Assembly (NCBI RefSeq): GCF_000828085.3
Contig: NZ_JXCA02000023.1
Coordinates: 92,128-156,127, forward strand
DNA from: Scytonema tolypothrichoides VB-61278
GTDB lineage: Bacteria > Cyanobacteriota > Cyanobacteriia > Cyanobacteriales > Nostocaceae
Length of the DNA stretch: 64,000 nucleotides
Reading direction: 5' to 3'
In this document: positions 46,864 to 56,638 of the stretch, in pieces
How the letters are laid out: each line of letters starts with the position of its first letter
Numbering within the stretch: the stretch's first letter is position 1
Position numbers and translations under genes: made by a program
Notes under the pieces: generated by a model
Told to the model about the DNA's origin: nothing
What the model saw: the letters and a program-made list of their open reading frames with translations, nothing else
Database searches by the model: none

Positions 46864-47463
46864 TTAATAATCTAACTCTCGGCGACCTTCCAAAGCTCTT
46901 GCCAAAGTCACTTCATCAGCGTATTCTAAATCTCCACCCACAGGCAAACCAAAAGCAATCCGCGTCACTTTGGTAAATGGCTTTAGTAGTTGACCGATGT
47001 ACAGTGTCGTTGTTTCACCTTCCACACTTGGACTGATTGCCAAAATCACTTCTTCAGGCTTGTGCTGACTCACCCTTCGCACCAAAGCTTGGATAGTCAA
47101 CTGTTCTGGACCAATGCCCTCAATGGGAGAAATCACCCCACCTAAAACATGATACTTGCCTTTGAACTCACGGGTTTTTTCCAAGGCTATCAAATCACGG
47201 GAATCTGCTACCACACAGATAGCTGTGTTGTCACGGTTTGGGTTGCGGCAGATTTCACAAACTGGTTCAGCAGATAGGTGAAAACAAACAGAACACAAAC
47301 CCACTTGTTTTTTTGCCGAAATCAGAGCTTGCGCCAGAGCCTCAACTTCTGCTTCTGGTCGCTTTAAAATATGTAATGCCAGACGCTGGGCAGTTTTAGG
47401 ACCGACTCCAGGTAAGCGTTGGAGTTGTTCAATTAAGCGTGCTAGAGGGCGTGCGTAAACCGT
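46864..47463 (-). CDS. recR: Recombination protein RecR, apparent ACG start
   Basis: RecR helps RecF/RecO load RecA during gap repair. The conserved protein begins at or near codon 47463: [33 protein letters not shown] (read in two parts), which holds the helix-hairpin-helix. The zinc motif CSVC..CEIC and the Toprim start [14 protein letters not shown] follow. In this frame a TGA lies upstream (47484-47486) and no ATG, GTG or TTG occurs until 47304, inside the protein. GGAG (47472-47475) stands 8 bases before ACG at 47463, and starting there gives 199 residues, the family's normal length. The start is therefore inferred to be ACG, or a mutated ATG. Confidence 0.82.
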   Translation of the reverse strand, partial: TVYARPLARLIEQLQRLPGVGPKTAQRLALHILKRPEAEVEALAQALISAKKQVGLCSVCFHLSAEPVCEICRNPNRDNTAICVVADSRDLIALEKTREFKGKYHVLGGVISPIEGIGPEQLTIQALVRRVSQHKPEEVILAISPSVEGETTTLYIGQLLKPFTKVTRIAFGLPVGGDLEYADEVTLARALEGRRELDY

Positions 47464-47536
47464 TGTCTTATCTCCAATGTGTTCTCACCATAACTATGAT
47501 GGCATTTGTCAGAGCTTGGTGGGCACCGGGGGCGGG

Positions 47537-48469
47537 TTATTTAGTTAATTCCTCTACTCTGAGCCTAACTGTATTCGCTTGTTGCTTATTTCCTAAGGAT
47601 TCATATCCAGTCTGGGCATTTTTTAGATAACGGACTGCTTGCTTAACATTACCACGCGCCGCATATAATTCTCCCAGTCCTGCTTGCGCACCGGCTTTTT
47701 CTTCCACATCTTTAGCAGTTGTTGCGAGTTCAACCGCTTTTAAGTAACGCTTTTGGGCCAAGTCTTGTTGATTTGTCTGTTGATAAAGATCTCCGAGTTG
47801 ACGGTAAACAAATGCTGCTTGGCTACCTTCTTTAATCAATGTTTCTAGTGAGGTAATAGTTTCTTGTGTTGTTAATCTTGTGTCTATACTTCTTTGACGC
47901 CCAGACTGATTTACCCGAAAATCCTGATCACTTCCATCAGTTGCAGCACCATTTTGCACGGTAGTTTGGCGAGCATCTTGATTTTGGTGAACTTCGGAGG
48001 AGCCATCCTCGCGGTGGACAAAGCGACCACTTCTTTGATTTTGGATTTGGCGGTTGTTGGTTGTGGAAGTTTGAGTTGTAGAACTACCGTTTACACCACT
48101 ACCATTTTGTTCTGTGTGCTGATTAGTTATGACTCGTTGAGTTAAGAGTGATACTTGTTGTTGTCGGCAAAAACTATTCACACTTGATGGAATCTCTTCA
48201 GGTACTCGCTTGGGAAGGAAATTAGTCGAACTTGCAGTGCAAAGTATTTTGGCTGTTACTCCACTTTGCGGTTTCAGAAGGTCGTCTTTGTATAAATCCG
48301 CTCCTTCAACTACTTTGACCCACTTTCCATTTCTTTTGATCTGCACTCTTTTATTCTTTGGTGTGACCAAAACAATTTTTCCTAATCGTGTGGGTGCTGC
48401 AAAAGCAGATTGTGCTGCTACCATCATGATTGCCAAGACAATAAAAAAAATACAAGCTTTGCGTCTCAT
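47537..48469 (-). CDS. Secreted FecR-like/TPR protein (coupled to upstream gene)
   Basis: A 310-residue protein. Signal peptide 1-24 (ends AFA-A). Residues 25-105 look like a FecR-type beta domain: VLVTPKNKRVQIKRNGKWVKV, GADLYKDDLLKPQSG, AKILCTASSTN and a second cysteine (SFC). A Gln/Asn/Ser-rich linker (about 110-195) follows, then three TPR-like helix pairs (LETLIKEGSQAAFVYRQLG, AGLGELYAARGNVKQAVRYL). Start and the previous gene's stop share one base (TAATG), so translation is coupled. It probably works in the periplasm with the membrane TPR protein encoded upstream; function unknown. Confidence 0.78.
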   Translation of the reverse strand: MRRKACIFFIVLAIMMVAAQSAFAAPTRLGKIVLVTPKNKRVQIKRNGKWVKVVEGADLYKDDLLKPQSGVTAKILCTASSTNFLPKRVPEEIPSSVNSFCRQQQVSLLTQRVITNQHTEQNGSGVNGSSTTQTSTTNNRQIQNQRSGRFVHREDGSSEVHQNQDARQTTVQNGAATDGSDQDFRVNQSGRQRSIDTRLTTQETITSLETLIKEGSQAAFVYRQLGDLYQQTNQQDLAQKRYLKAVELATTAKDVEEKAGAQAGLGELYAARGNVKQAVRYLKNAQTGYESLGNKQQANTVRLRVEELTK

Positions 48470-49677
48470 TACTTATCTCCTTTCAAACGTTCTTGTGCCA
48501 TTCCTATCCAGTTATCTTCATCTGGTAAATTAGATGAAGCTTGGTTCAGGCATTTTTCCCATTCACTGAGTGCGTTCTTCTTTTTATTTTGACCTTCCAA
48601 TACTTGTGCGAGTAGGCAGTAAGCTGGTGCTTTATCACGTCCTAATTCAATAGCTTCCTGAAGTTCAGCTTTGGCTTCTGCATAGCGTTTTTGCTTCAGT
48701 CTTACCCAACCCAGATTTTTGTGGAGGCTATACCTGACATCTTTATCTCTGACTTTTCTTAAACCGTCCAAAAGCAATGTCACAGCAGCGTCATATTTTT
48801 TGTCTTGAAGAATATAGATACGAGCCAAGTTGTTGTAAGCTTTGTTGTTACCTGCTTGCACTGCTAGTTGGTACTCAGCACTAGCACGGTCAAAGTCAAA
48901 CAGTTCGGTGTCGTACAAAGATCCTAAATAATAGTGAGCATCGAAATCGTCTGGGTTAAGCTTAATTGCACGGTTAAAATTAAACAGAGCACTAGTTAAT
49001 CTACCAGCGTAGTAATCTTCAACTCCTTTCTTGTTGTATTCCTTAGCAATTTCAGGTAACGAAAGGCGGAAGGCAATAGTACATAGCAGCAGCAATCCTG
49101 CAAAACCGCAACTCGCCTCATGCCAAAAATGCTTGGGAATTTTTAATTTTTTCAAAAGGCTTTCTATTGCTTGTCGCCCAGCGGTCGTCAATACCCCACC
49201 AGCTGCTAGCAAAGTTAAACAACTTTGAGAAATAACTGCAAATGCTGCCAACGTATCTGGTCCACCGCTTAAAAAGCGTGTAGAAATGTCTACGACTAAA
49301 CTGAGGGTAGCTGTTAGAGACGTTACACTCAACGCACTCCATAACCCATCAAGGTGATCCCATCGCTGAATAGGAGGTTCAAGAAACCACCACCAAGCTT
49401 CTGGTGATGGATGCAAACTAGCACGCCACTCAGCTAAGTTCACTATTTTTGTAATTAACCCGGCTTGTTTTTTTAAGCGCTGATCAAGAAAGATGATTAC
49501 CATCAAACTTTCTTCGTCGTTCTGAGTTTTAGCAGTCAGTACTGCGCGTACTTCATCCCGTGCTATCAAAACATTCAGAACTTGTTGTGGTGATGGATGT
49601 GTCGTAGCTGCTTTTTCTAGCACCGTAAGTGTTAAATTGTATTGTTTAACAGCGCTGACTAACTCAGAAACTGTCAT
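48469..49677 (-). CDS. Membrane TPR protein with WWWFLE motif
   Basis: A 402-residue protein. Residues 1-85 form a helical domain without a named family; the segment NLAEWRASLHPSPEAWWWFLEPP (about 80-102) is a striking Trp-rich motif. About three membrane helices follow (roughly 110-135, 140-165, 190-210), then five to six TPR units from about 215 (YNKKGVEDYYAGRLTSALFNFN, AHYYLGSLYD, AYNNLARIYI). Similar Trp-rich plus membrane modules occur, as I recall, in cyanobacterial proteins fused to caspase-like or other effector domains. It is the first gene of a two-gene operon with the secreted FecR-like/TPR protein. Confidence 0.78.
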   Translation of the reverse strand: MTVSELVSAVKQYNLTLTVLEKAATTHPSPQQVLNVLIARDEVRAVLTAKTQNDEESLMVIIFLDQRLKKQAGLITKIVNLAEWRASLHPSPEAWWWFLEPPIQRWDHLDGLWSALSVTSLTATLSLVVDISTRFLSGGPDTLAAFAVISQSCLTLLAAGGVLTTAGRQAIESLLKKLKIPKHFWHEASCGFAGLLLLCTIAFRLSLPEIAKEYNKKGVEDYYAGRLTSALFNFNRAIKLNPDDFDAHYYLGSLYDTELFDFDRASAEYQLAVQAGNNKAYNNLARIYILQDKKYDAAVTLLLDGLRKVRDKDVRYSLHKNLGWVRLKQKRYAEAKAELQEAIELGRDKAPAYCLLAQVLEGQNKKKNALSEWEKCLNQASSNLPDEDNWIGMAQERLKGDK

Positions 49678-51775
49678 TTCTGCGCTCCTGTCTGGTAAGG
49701 CTTAGTTATATATACAGTGAATGAATATGAAATTTCGCACGATAAGACAAGAGTATGAGCGCATTATTTTGGTGGTTACCACGCTTTTTATCTTTCTGTT
49801 TTTACGCAAAGCGTAGCTACTTAACAACAACTGCTACGAATAAAAAAAAGAGTGGGAGCAAGCATACCAAACGCCTTCAAAGCTCCCACTTACCATTTAC
49901 CGCTGAAGAGACAGGAATATGTACAGACACTGCCAGTGATTTAGGGGGCTAATGTGCAGGTCAAGGACAACGCCTGTACGGGCTGAATATTCCTGGTGCG
50001 GTAAATGTAAACTTGATTATTCATATTTATTTATCTCGACAACTAGTCAGTAGATCATTTGGAGATATACTTTCTATTTTTCTTGGGTTTTTTGGTAAAA
50101 GGTGTATCAATATTTTATGGTATGTGATACACCCTGATAACAAAACCCTTGAAGTCGTTTACCTTCTTTAATTTAATCGATTCACTCATAGGTTGGTTGC
50201 CACTTTGGCAATTTTTTTATTTTTTTTTTGCAAACTACCTAACAGAGCATAAATGGGTAATAAATCCAGATATATAATTGCTTTTTTTGCAAAATCATCC
50301 TGAGTCTAGCTTAATTTATGCACATTGCTGAAATCGCCTTCATTACTCTCTGACATCTAATTTTATGCCTGTTTTGGTCACACATTAATGTGGGGTTAGA
50401 CCCCTAATTTCGTATGAAGAAATGATGGGTTACACCCCTTAACATTCTATAAATAAATGATGGGTCACACCCCTTTATCCGTAGTAATTTATAGGAATTC
50501 GACTGGAATTTTGAAAGCATACTGAGACTCAAAGCCTTATATAGCAATCCTCCAAAGATTTTTGAGAATCACTGGTGGAGACGCTTAACAAGGAACAGTT
50601 AACAGTGAACGCTTAACAGGCAACAGGCAACTCTTAACTCTGAAGAAGAAAAAGGTGTACGAAGCTTCGCAAAAATCTTTGGAGGAGTTCTATCCCAGTT
50701 CGTGAGCCTAAGCGCCTTTGGGGGTTCTCCTGCGACTGACCCTCATAGCAAAGCACACGCTACTTTGAACGTCGTCAGACGAAGGCAGGCATACCCGGAG
50801 GGCTAAAGCGTAAGCGCAAGCGCACGCGGCTTGGGCTTACGCGCAGCGTGCGCCTTTGGCGCTTAGCGTCTGGTGGAGGAGATACGCCAGTCGCCTGGCT
50901 GTCGGGAGAACGCCAGATGCTCTACTTGGGGAGCCACCCCTCGGCTAGAGTTTCCCGACTTGTAGACGCCTCTGGCGGTGAGGGGGTCGCAGTTTTGGAC
51001 GCCACTTGCTTCAAGCCGGGAAACCCTTTCGGCAGTTCCTCATGGGGAGCCAGTGCGTTGCGGTGAATAAGGGCGCGAATGACGGCTTTCCCGACCTAGG
51101 CGACTGGTGAACCCGAAGGGGGGTTCCCAAGGACGGTGCACCTGGCGTGGAAACCCCCTGTTCTGCGGACTGCCTCACCAACGCAGTGGCTCCGCAACAG
51201 TCGATTGCTTATGCGCTCTGCGCTTAGCCGTGCCGCAGACATAGGACTCAGGAGTTACCCCCGGACGCGAGTGCGTCTGGTGCAGGAGATACCCGATAGG
51301 CGCAGCCGTGCCGTAGGCATAGGGCTTCCCGTAGGGTAGGGAGTGGCGTGAGACCCCAAGACCCTTACGGGTATGCCTGCGGCACGCCCTCCGGTCTAAC
51401 ACCAGTCACCTGCGCCAGGGTTACCCTCCCGCAGTGCGCTTACTCACCGTAAGGCGTGGCAAGAGCCATAGGGTTGAATTAGTCCAAATTGAATTATCTG
51501 TCTTATCCTCGCAGTGTTTGCAAAGACGAATTGATCAAAACAAGCGAGGAGCGCGATTGCATGACTGTGGTCAGAAAGCTGGAGCTATGACCTTCGGTCA
51601 CGCTGCGCTATCGCAACTCATCAAACACGTTGCCTTCCAACTTCTAACTTCCGACTTCCAACTTCCAACTTCCAACTTTTTTTGAAACGGAATCTCCGAC
51701 CGCTGAGCACAGCGTATGAAGTGTAGAAATTTTCGACTCCAGTACGGTTGAGTGAATTGTGTTAATTATTGTGTA
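49678..51775. other. 2.1-kb gene-poor region
   Basis: No gene is supported. 49678-50380 is AT-rich. 50391-50476 has a three-fold 35-base repeat. 50580-50645 has heptamer-type runs (AACAGTGAACGCTTAACAGG). 50690-51480 is unusually GC-rich and made of interspersed elements (for example GACCTAGGCGACTGG shared with 22734, GTGAGACCCCAAGACC shared with 12708). 51640-51680 repeats CTTCCAACTTC units. Open frames inside the GC-rich part have repeat-like composition and no ribosome sites. Confidence 0.6.
50391..50476. repeat. Three iterations of a 35-base unit
   Basis: Core TGGGTTACACCCCT (50426) and TGGGTCACACCCCT (50461) are exactly 35 bases apart; a third, GGGGTTAGACCCCT, lies 34-35 bases earlier (50391). 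Between them are AT-rich spacers ending in AATGA. Each core is a small GGG-N5-CCC hairpin. Confidence 0.7.
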
Positions 51776-52438
51776 TTAATCTTTACGTATAATTGTTGAC
51801 AATGGAGTATGTTTGCGCATATCCATCATATTCGCCAGAGATTCTTTACCCTGACCCTGTGAGACATTTTGCTCTGGTGGTAAAACTGTGACTACAGATT
51901 TTGTTTGAACTGGCATTGCTACAACAGGCGTCTTTGGTTTTGATGGCACAAACGCTGGTACACTCTTGTTGGGACGAGGTTCTAATCCTGGACGACGTTT
52001 TGCTAAGCGTTTCTGATAGCGATTAATGTGATTTCTGGCTTCAGTACGCTGTGCTGGACGGTTTAGCAGTAGGAATAATATTAAGGTACCACTACCACAA
52101 CTTAGAGCAATAGCAGCTACCATCCATAAAGGTGTAGGATTGATTGGGTTGGAGGGTGCTTTGATTGGTTTGATGATTTCAGTTTCAGCTATTTCTGCTT
52201 CTTCTGGTTGCACACGCCCTACATAGCCCAAGCTGTACAAGGCAGCAGCACTACTACCTAGAAAAATCAATAACAATCCTGCTGGCAATAGCCAAGTATG
52301 ATGTACGAGCAGATTTATTAAGGGATTTTTGCTCTGAGTTCCTCTTGGAACTTTCTTCCCAGACTCAGGTATAGGTGCTTTTGATTGCGATGACTGCTGC
52401 TGTACACTCTGGCTATTTTCCATAGTTGCTTTGCTCAT
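51776..52438 (-). CDS. Two-TM protein of unknown function
   Basis: A 220-residue protein. A Ser/Gln-rich start (1-40), a membrane helix at about 47-69 (WLLPAGLLLIFLGSSAAALYSLG), an acidic loop with Pro (PEEAEIAETEIIKPIK), a second helix at about 104-126, then a basic, Pro-rich tail (RYQKRLAKRRPGLEPRP; PSKPKTPVVAMP). GGAGG lies directly upstream of the ATG at 52438. The topology puts both ends in the cytoplasm. I recognise no family; the gene is next to ddl in the same direction but separated by 160 bases. Confidence 0.7.
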   Translation of the reverse strand: MSKATMENSQSVQQQSSQSKAPIPESGKKVPRGTQSKNPLINLLVHHTWLLPAGLLLIFLGSSAAALYSLGYVGRVQPEEAEIAETEIIKPIKAPSNPINPTPLWMVAAIALSCGSGTLILFLLLNRPAQRTEARNHINRYQKRLAKRRPGLEPRPNKSVPAFVPSKPKTPVVAMPVQTKSVVTVLPPEQNVSQGQGKESLANMMDMRKHTPLSTIIRKD

Positions 52439-52599
52439 TTTTACCCTCCAGTTATAAATTGTACTGAAGGGTTAACCAGGATGTATCCGTAGAAACTTAT
52501 GTTATTTAAGTATAGTTTTTGGAAACACTGGTGACTTAATCTGATGTTTTTTTCTGGTAAAAATGTATTTTTTAATACTTTTTCACCAAAGATGGGAAA

Positions 52600-53712
52600 T
52601 CACTTTTCCTCTTGCGTTGTTGAGAAAGCAGAATGTCTTTCCAGAGCCAGTTGGATTAATCTATCAACTAATTCCGGGAAAGAGACACCGCTATGCGCCC
52701 AGAGTAGAGGGTACATACTTGTTGCTGTAAAACCTGGTAATGTGTTGATTTCGTTAATGAAAATTTCTCCTGTCGCTTCCACGTAGAAAAAATCTACCCT
52801 TGCCAATCCAGCAGCATCAACGGCAGCAAAGGCGCGCATTGCCATTTCCTGAATTTGACGAGTCACAGCTTCCGGTACAGATGCTGGTATCAGTAAATCT
52901 GCTTTTCCTTCTGTGTATTTGGTTTCATAATCATAAAAATCGGTTGCGTAAGTAATTTCACCAACAATTGAAGCTTTTGGACTATCATTTCCTAAAACCG
53001 CACATTCTAATTCTCGTGCGACAACTCCAGCTTCAACGATAATCCTTCGGTCGTAACTGGCGGCGTTATCTAATGCTGCTTCTAATTCTTGGGGCGATCG
53101 CACTTTAGCAATACCAACCGATGAACCTAAATTAGCAGGTTTGACAAAGCACGGATAACCCAAACTTGCTTCAATTTCATCACACAGTTTCGGGAAAACA
53201 CAAGGATTCGACCAAACTTGGGCTCGATTTAACGCTTTGTATTTTACCTGCGGCAATCCTGCTTGGGCAAAGGCTGTTTTCATGGCAATTTTATCCATTC
53301 CCACCGCTGAACCCAACACTCCAGAACCAACAAAGGGGACTTGCATTAAGGTGAGTAATCCCTGTATTGTCCCATCTTCTCCGTTGGGACCGTGGAGAAT
53401 GGGAAACCAAACATCGACTTCTGCAACTTGGGAAGGAGATTGCCAACGGCTGAGAATTTGAGTTTTGGCTACTGATAATTGCTCATTAGATGTAGTTGGT
53501 AATTGCGACGGTTTTCCAGATTCCAAAACTTGTTGCGGGACATCTCCTGCTAGCCAACGTCCATCTTTCTGAATGTAGAAAGGCAAGATTTCGTATATAT
53601 CAGTATTTTGCTCTGTCGTCAATGCTCTGGCGATCGCCCGTGCTGAACTTATAGAAACTTCATGTTCTCCCGAACAACCACCAAAGAGTAACCCCACTCG
53701 CAGCTTCGTCAT
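52600..53712 (-). CDS. ddl: D-alanine--D-alanine ligase
   Basis: A 370-residue ATP-grasp enzyme that joins two D-alanines for peptidoglycan. ATG 53712 is chosen ([20 protein letters not shown]), with GAGG 8 bases upstream; a frame extends to 53754. Seen: N-terminal [50 protein letters not shown]-grasp [16 protein letters not shown], and metal-binding [15 protein letters not shown] at the C-terminus. It contains a glycine-rich substrate loop and has the length of VanA/Ddl type enzymes. Cytoplasmic. Confidence 0.95.
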   Translation of the reverse strand: MTKLRVGLLFGGCSGEHEVSISSARAIARALTTEQNTDIYEILPFYIQKDGRWLAGDVPQQVLESGKPSQLPTTSNEQLSVAKTQILSRWQSPSQVAEVDVWFPILHGPNGEDGTIQGLLTLMQVPFVGSGVLGSAVGMDKIAMKTAFAQAGLPQVKYKALNRAQVWSNPCVFPKLCDEIEASLGYPCFVKPANLGSSVGIAKVRSPQELEAALDNAASYDRRIIVEAGVVARELECAVLGNDSPKASIVGEITYATDFYDYETKYTEGKADLLIPASVPEAVTRQIQEMAMRAFAAVDAAGLARVDFFYVEATGEIFINEINTLPGFTATSMYPLLWAHSGVSFPELVDRLIQLALERHSAFSTTQEEK

Positions 53713-53985
53713 CTGAAATACCTCTATCACCCTCAAATTCAGATAGCGTAGCACATCTGAGTAAAGTTCCTCTATTTTTTTCTATTGTTTTTTTTAATTG
53801 AGTTATACGGCTCCCTTGATTATGACGACAGCTGTCGAAACTATGAAAATCATACAAATCCCTGAAACTATTGTCAAGTCGTTATTTATTGATGCTATTC
53901 TCAACAATGAGAAAAACTTTACAAACTTCATAAAGATTTGTAATTGCAAATTTTAAAATAAAATTGTCTATTAAATGAGTTATCC

Positions 53986-54162
53986 TTATATAAAAACAGC
54001 TTCCCGCACTTCCACAGGTTCACCAGTTAAACTAAAAGCGCGAACTTCGGTAATTCTTACCTTCACCAACTTCCCTTTGAGTTCATTGATATTACCAGCG
54101 AAGAAAGTAAGACGGTTTCCACGGGTGCGTCCCATCACCTGAGTTTTGTCTTTGGGGCTTGG
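53986..54162 (-). pseudogene. Duplicated 3' end of miaB (TRAM domain fragment)
   Basis: Frame open to a TAA at 53986-53988 reading [40 protein letters not shown] and [15 protein letters not shown]. This matches the end of the intact miaB gene (54840-56207) almost residue for residue up to SLTGE, after which the two copies differ. It starts without an initiation codon and lies 18 bases beyond the DinB-like gene. Either this is the former 3' end of miaB cut off by an insertion, or a later duplicate. Confidence 0.85.
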
Positions 54163-54179
54163 AAAAAGGCGTCCTTATT

Positions 54180-54770
54180 TTAAGCCCAGATTTCCTGCTC
54201 AGAAAAACCAAGCTCGCGAAAGTCATCCTCTCGCAGTTGTGCTTCGTTAGCACAAAAGAACTCATCAACTTGTGGAGGTTTTATTGCTGTTCCTGCAAGC
54301 ATTGCATGTACTTGCCCACGATGATGAATCTGGTGTTGAAAAAGGTGAGCAAGAATTCGCGAAATTTGTTCAGTATGAATACCGTTATGTCGAGGAATGC
54401 TAACTAGATTATTAACTACTGCATCTGTCAAGGTTTTGCAAAGTGTAATGAGACGCAAGTCTATTTCACGTTGCGCCTGTTGTAGTTCTGCACATGTTTC
54501 AAAAGGCTCTTCAGGTTCAAAGAATTTCCAAGCTTCATTGTTTGGTGACTCACTTTTTATGCTGCGTTCCAAACTATCAATGTAGTACCAGTCAACAGTT
54601 AGTATGTGATTCAGTGTTGCTTTGATTGAAGGAAAAAAACTTGTTCTGGTTGCAACAAAATCAACCTGACTCAGACAACTGCAAGCTTTCAACAAACGGT
54701 GATTCGCCCAAGCATTGTTGTAAGCCATAGTCACAAAGTGATGTGAAATAGACGCCATACACAATTTCAA
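54180..54770 (-). CDS. DinB-family (DUF664-like) protein
   Basis: A 196-residue four-helix-bundle protein of the DinB/YfiT superfamily, which use a three-histidine metal site and in some members transfer thiols such as bacillithiol or mycothiol. Seen: MAYNNAWANHRLLKACS (first helix), ATLNHILTVDWYYIDSLE with the first His, and HLFQHQIHHRGQVHAML with the other two. ATG 54770 or 54758 (MASISHHF) are both possible starts. It sits between two copies of the miaB 3' end, so it may have arrived by insertion. Substrate unknown. Confidence 0.86.
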   Translation of the reverse strand: MKLCMASISHHFVTMAYNNAWANHRLLKACSCLSQVDFVATRTSFFPSIKATLNHILTVDWYYIDSLERSIKSESPNNEAWKFFEPEEPFETCAELQQAQREIDLRLITLCKTLTDAVVNNLVSIPRHNGIHTEQISRILAHLFQHQIHHRGQVHAMLAGTAIKPPQVDEFFCANEAQLREDDFRELGFSEQEIWA

Positions 54771-54839
54771 TTTTTGTTGTGTGATGTCATAAACGTAGCA
54801 ATGCTACGTCTTATGTTATCGCATTTAAATTTTGTGCTG

Positions 54840-56207
54840 TCACACACAGCGGGAGCATTCCAAGACCGGAATCTCCTCACCCGTTAAGCTAAAAGCACGA
54901 ACCTCGGTAATTTTTACTTTAACCAACTTCCCTTTGAGTTCATTGATGTCACCAGCGAAGAAAGTGAGACGGTTTCCACGGGTGCGTCCCATCACTTGAG
55001 TTTTGTCTTTGGAGTTTTGGTCTTCTACTAGGACTTCTTCAATGCGTCCCATGTAACGCTCTGATCGCTGGGCTGCTTTGATCGCAACCAGATGATTGAG
55101 TCGTTGTAGGCGATTGCTCTTGGTTTCTTCACTCAATTGCTCATCCCAAATTGCCGCAGGTGTTCCAGGACGTGGAGAATACGCTGCTGTATTCAACAAA
55201 TCAAAGCCAATATCTTCTACCAATTTGAGAGTATTTTCAAACTGTTGTTCTGTCTCACCTGGAAAACCGACAATTGCATCAGCACTAATCGACGCATCTG
55301 GCATATACTGTCGAATTGTGTCGATTATCCGGCGATATTTTTCATGAGTGTAACCCCGACTCATGCGCTTTAGAACTTCGTTATCTCCAGATTGAAAGGG
55401 AATGTGGAAGTGTTCGCACACCTTGGGTAATTCCGCGCAAGCTTTGATCAGGCGTTCGGTGAAATAACGCGGGTGAGAAGTCGCAAACCGAATCCGCTCA
55501 ATTCCCTCCACATCATGAACGTAGTAAAGTAAGTCTGTCAAAGTGTTCAGATGGCGACCTTCTGGCGTGACTCCTGGTAAATCTCGCCCGTAAGCATCAA
55601 TATTTTGACCGAGTAAAGTTACTTCTTTAAAACCAAGCTGCCCGATTTCTTCAATTTCCGCCCGAATTGCTTCGGGTGTACGGGACTGTTCCACACCGCG
55701 TACATTAGGAACCACACAGTAAGTGCAGCGTTCATTGCAGCCGTAAATCACATTTACCCAGGCGGTTACGGTGCTATCCCGTCGCGGCTTGGTGATATCT
55801 TCCATAATATGAACGGGTTCAGTTGCGACAACTTGGTTGCCGTCGAACACTTGTTGTAGTAAATCTTGCAGACGGTTCGTGTGTTGTGGTCCCATCACCA
55901 AGTCTAATTCTGGTACACGTCGCAACAGTGCTTCGCCTTCCTGTTGGGCAACGCAACCTGAAACAACGATAGTTAAGTCTGGCTGCTCATGCTTACGCTT
56001 TGCTTGCCTACCAAGATATGAATATACCTTTTGCTCAGCATTATCACGAATGGAACAGGTGTTGTAGAGAATTAAATCTGCTTGATTCGGGTCTTCTGAC
56101 CACTCAAAGCCCATGTCTTCTAGGATGCCAGCCATACGTTCTGAATCGGCTTTGTTCATTTGGCAACCGAAGGTAGTGATGTGATAGCGACGGGATGAAG
56201 TGGTCAT
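54840..56207 (-). CDS. miaB: tRNA-2-methylthio-N6-dimethylallyladenosine synthase
   Basis: A 455-residue radical-SAM methylthiotransferase that modifies A37 of tRNAs reading UNN codons. ATG 56207 ([21 protein letters not shown]) gives the family length; a frame extends to 56249. UPF0004 domain with three Fe-S cysteines: [22 protein letters not shown]. Radical-SAM cluster [12 protein letters not shown] (CxxxCxxC), [11 protein letters not shown], and a C-terminal TRAM domain. The extreme C-terminus, [12 protein letters not shown], differs from that in the duplicate fragment at 53986-54162, so the present 3' end may be secondary. Confidence 0.96.
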   Translation of the reverse strand: MTTSSRRYHITTFGCQMNKADSERMAGILEDMGFEWSEDPNQADLILYNTCSIRDNAEQKVYSYLGRQAKRKHEQPDLTIVVSGCVAQQEGEALLRRVPELDLVMGPQHTNRLQDLLQQVFDGNQVVATEPVHIMEDITKPRRDSTVTAWVNVIYGCNERCTYCVVPNVRGVEQSRTPEAIRAEIEEIGQLGFKEVTLLGQNIDAYGRDLPGVTPEGRHLNTLTDLLYYVHDVEGIERIRFATSHPRYFTERLIKACAELPKVCEHFHIPFQSGDNEVLKRMSRGYTHEKYRRIIDTIRQYMPDASISADAIVGFPGETEQQFENTLKLVEDIGFDLLNTAAYSPRPGTPAAIWDEQLSEETKSNRLQRLNHLVAIKAAQRSERYMGRIEEVLVEDQNSKDKTQVMGRTRGNRLTFFAGDINELKGKLVKVKITEVRAFSLTGEEIPVLECSRCV

Positions 56208-56251
56208 GGTAACTACAGACAGAATAAGATAGCGAATTGCACTACTCAAGA

Positions 56252-56551
56252 TTATAGATTTTTGACACTAGAAATGTCGTAAGAGTGCCCTCTTTGTACA
56301 AACAAGCGAGTTAATTCTTGTACGCTTGGAACTTGTCTCCATAGCAGTGTTAATACCCCTGCCACCATCAAAGACAAATTAATTATACGATTACGCAATC
56401 CTAATTGCTTATAGTATTTTTGTTGGGCATCAATTGCTAGAGTTAATAAAGCTTCTAACTGTTGGCTAATTACTTCGTTATTAATAGTGGGAGTATTATG
56501 TCGTTTGACATGGTCAGGATTACGATTTTTTCTTTTAGACATCGTGATCAA
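56252..56551 (-). pseudogene. Transposase N-terminal fragment (IS4-type)
   Basis: A 99-residue frame whose segments NNEVISQQLEALLTLAIDAQ, QKYYKQLGLRNRIINLSLMV and AGVLTLLWRQVPSVQELTRL match, from memory, the opening of a cyanobacterial IS4-family transposase that is normally about 400-450 residues long. The sequence then breaks off into unrelated residues and a stop 45 bases before miaB. No catalytic DDE residues remain. It is a dead remnant marking a past insertion. Confidence 0.65.
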
Positions 56552-56638
56552 CCAAACTTGTCATTACTGAGTCTGACATCTTTGTGCGACCCAACAATAA
56601 CCGATTTATCCTGAAATCGTTCGGGTTGTTCTGCCGAG

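Noticed and set aside
49755-49952. 65-codon frame after the TPR operon
   Set aside because: Composition and residues look random; no start signal.
50391-50476. CRISPR array
   Set aside because: Only three degenerate cores of 14 bases, no cas genes, spacers not distinct in character.
50848-51402. Open frames on both strands in GC-rich DNA
   Set aside because: Overlapping frames of repeat-like composition, no ribosome site, same elements found in other intergenic regions.
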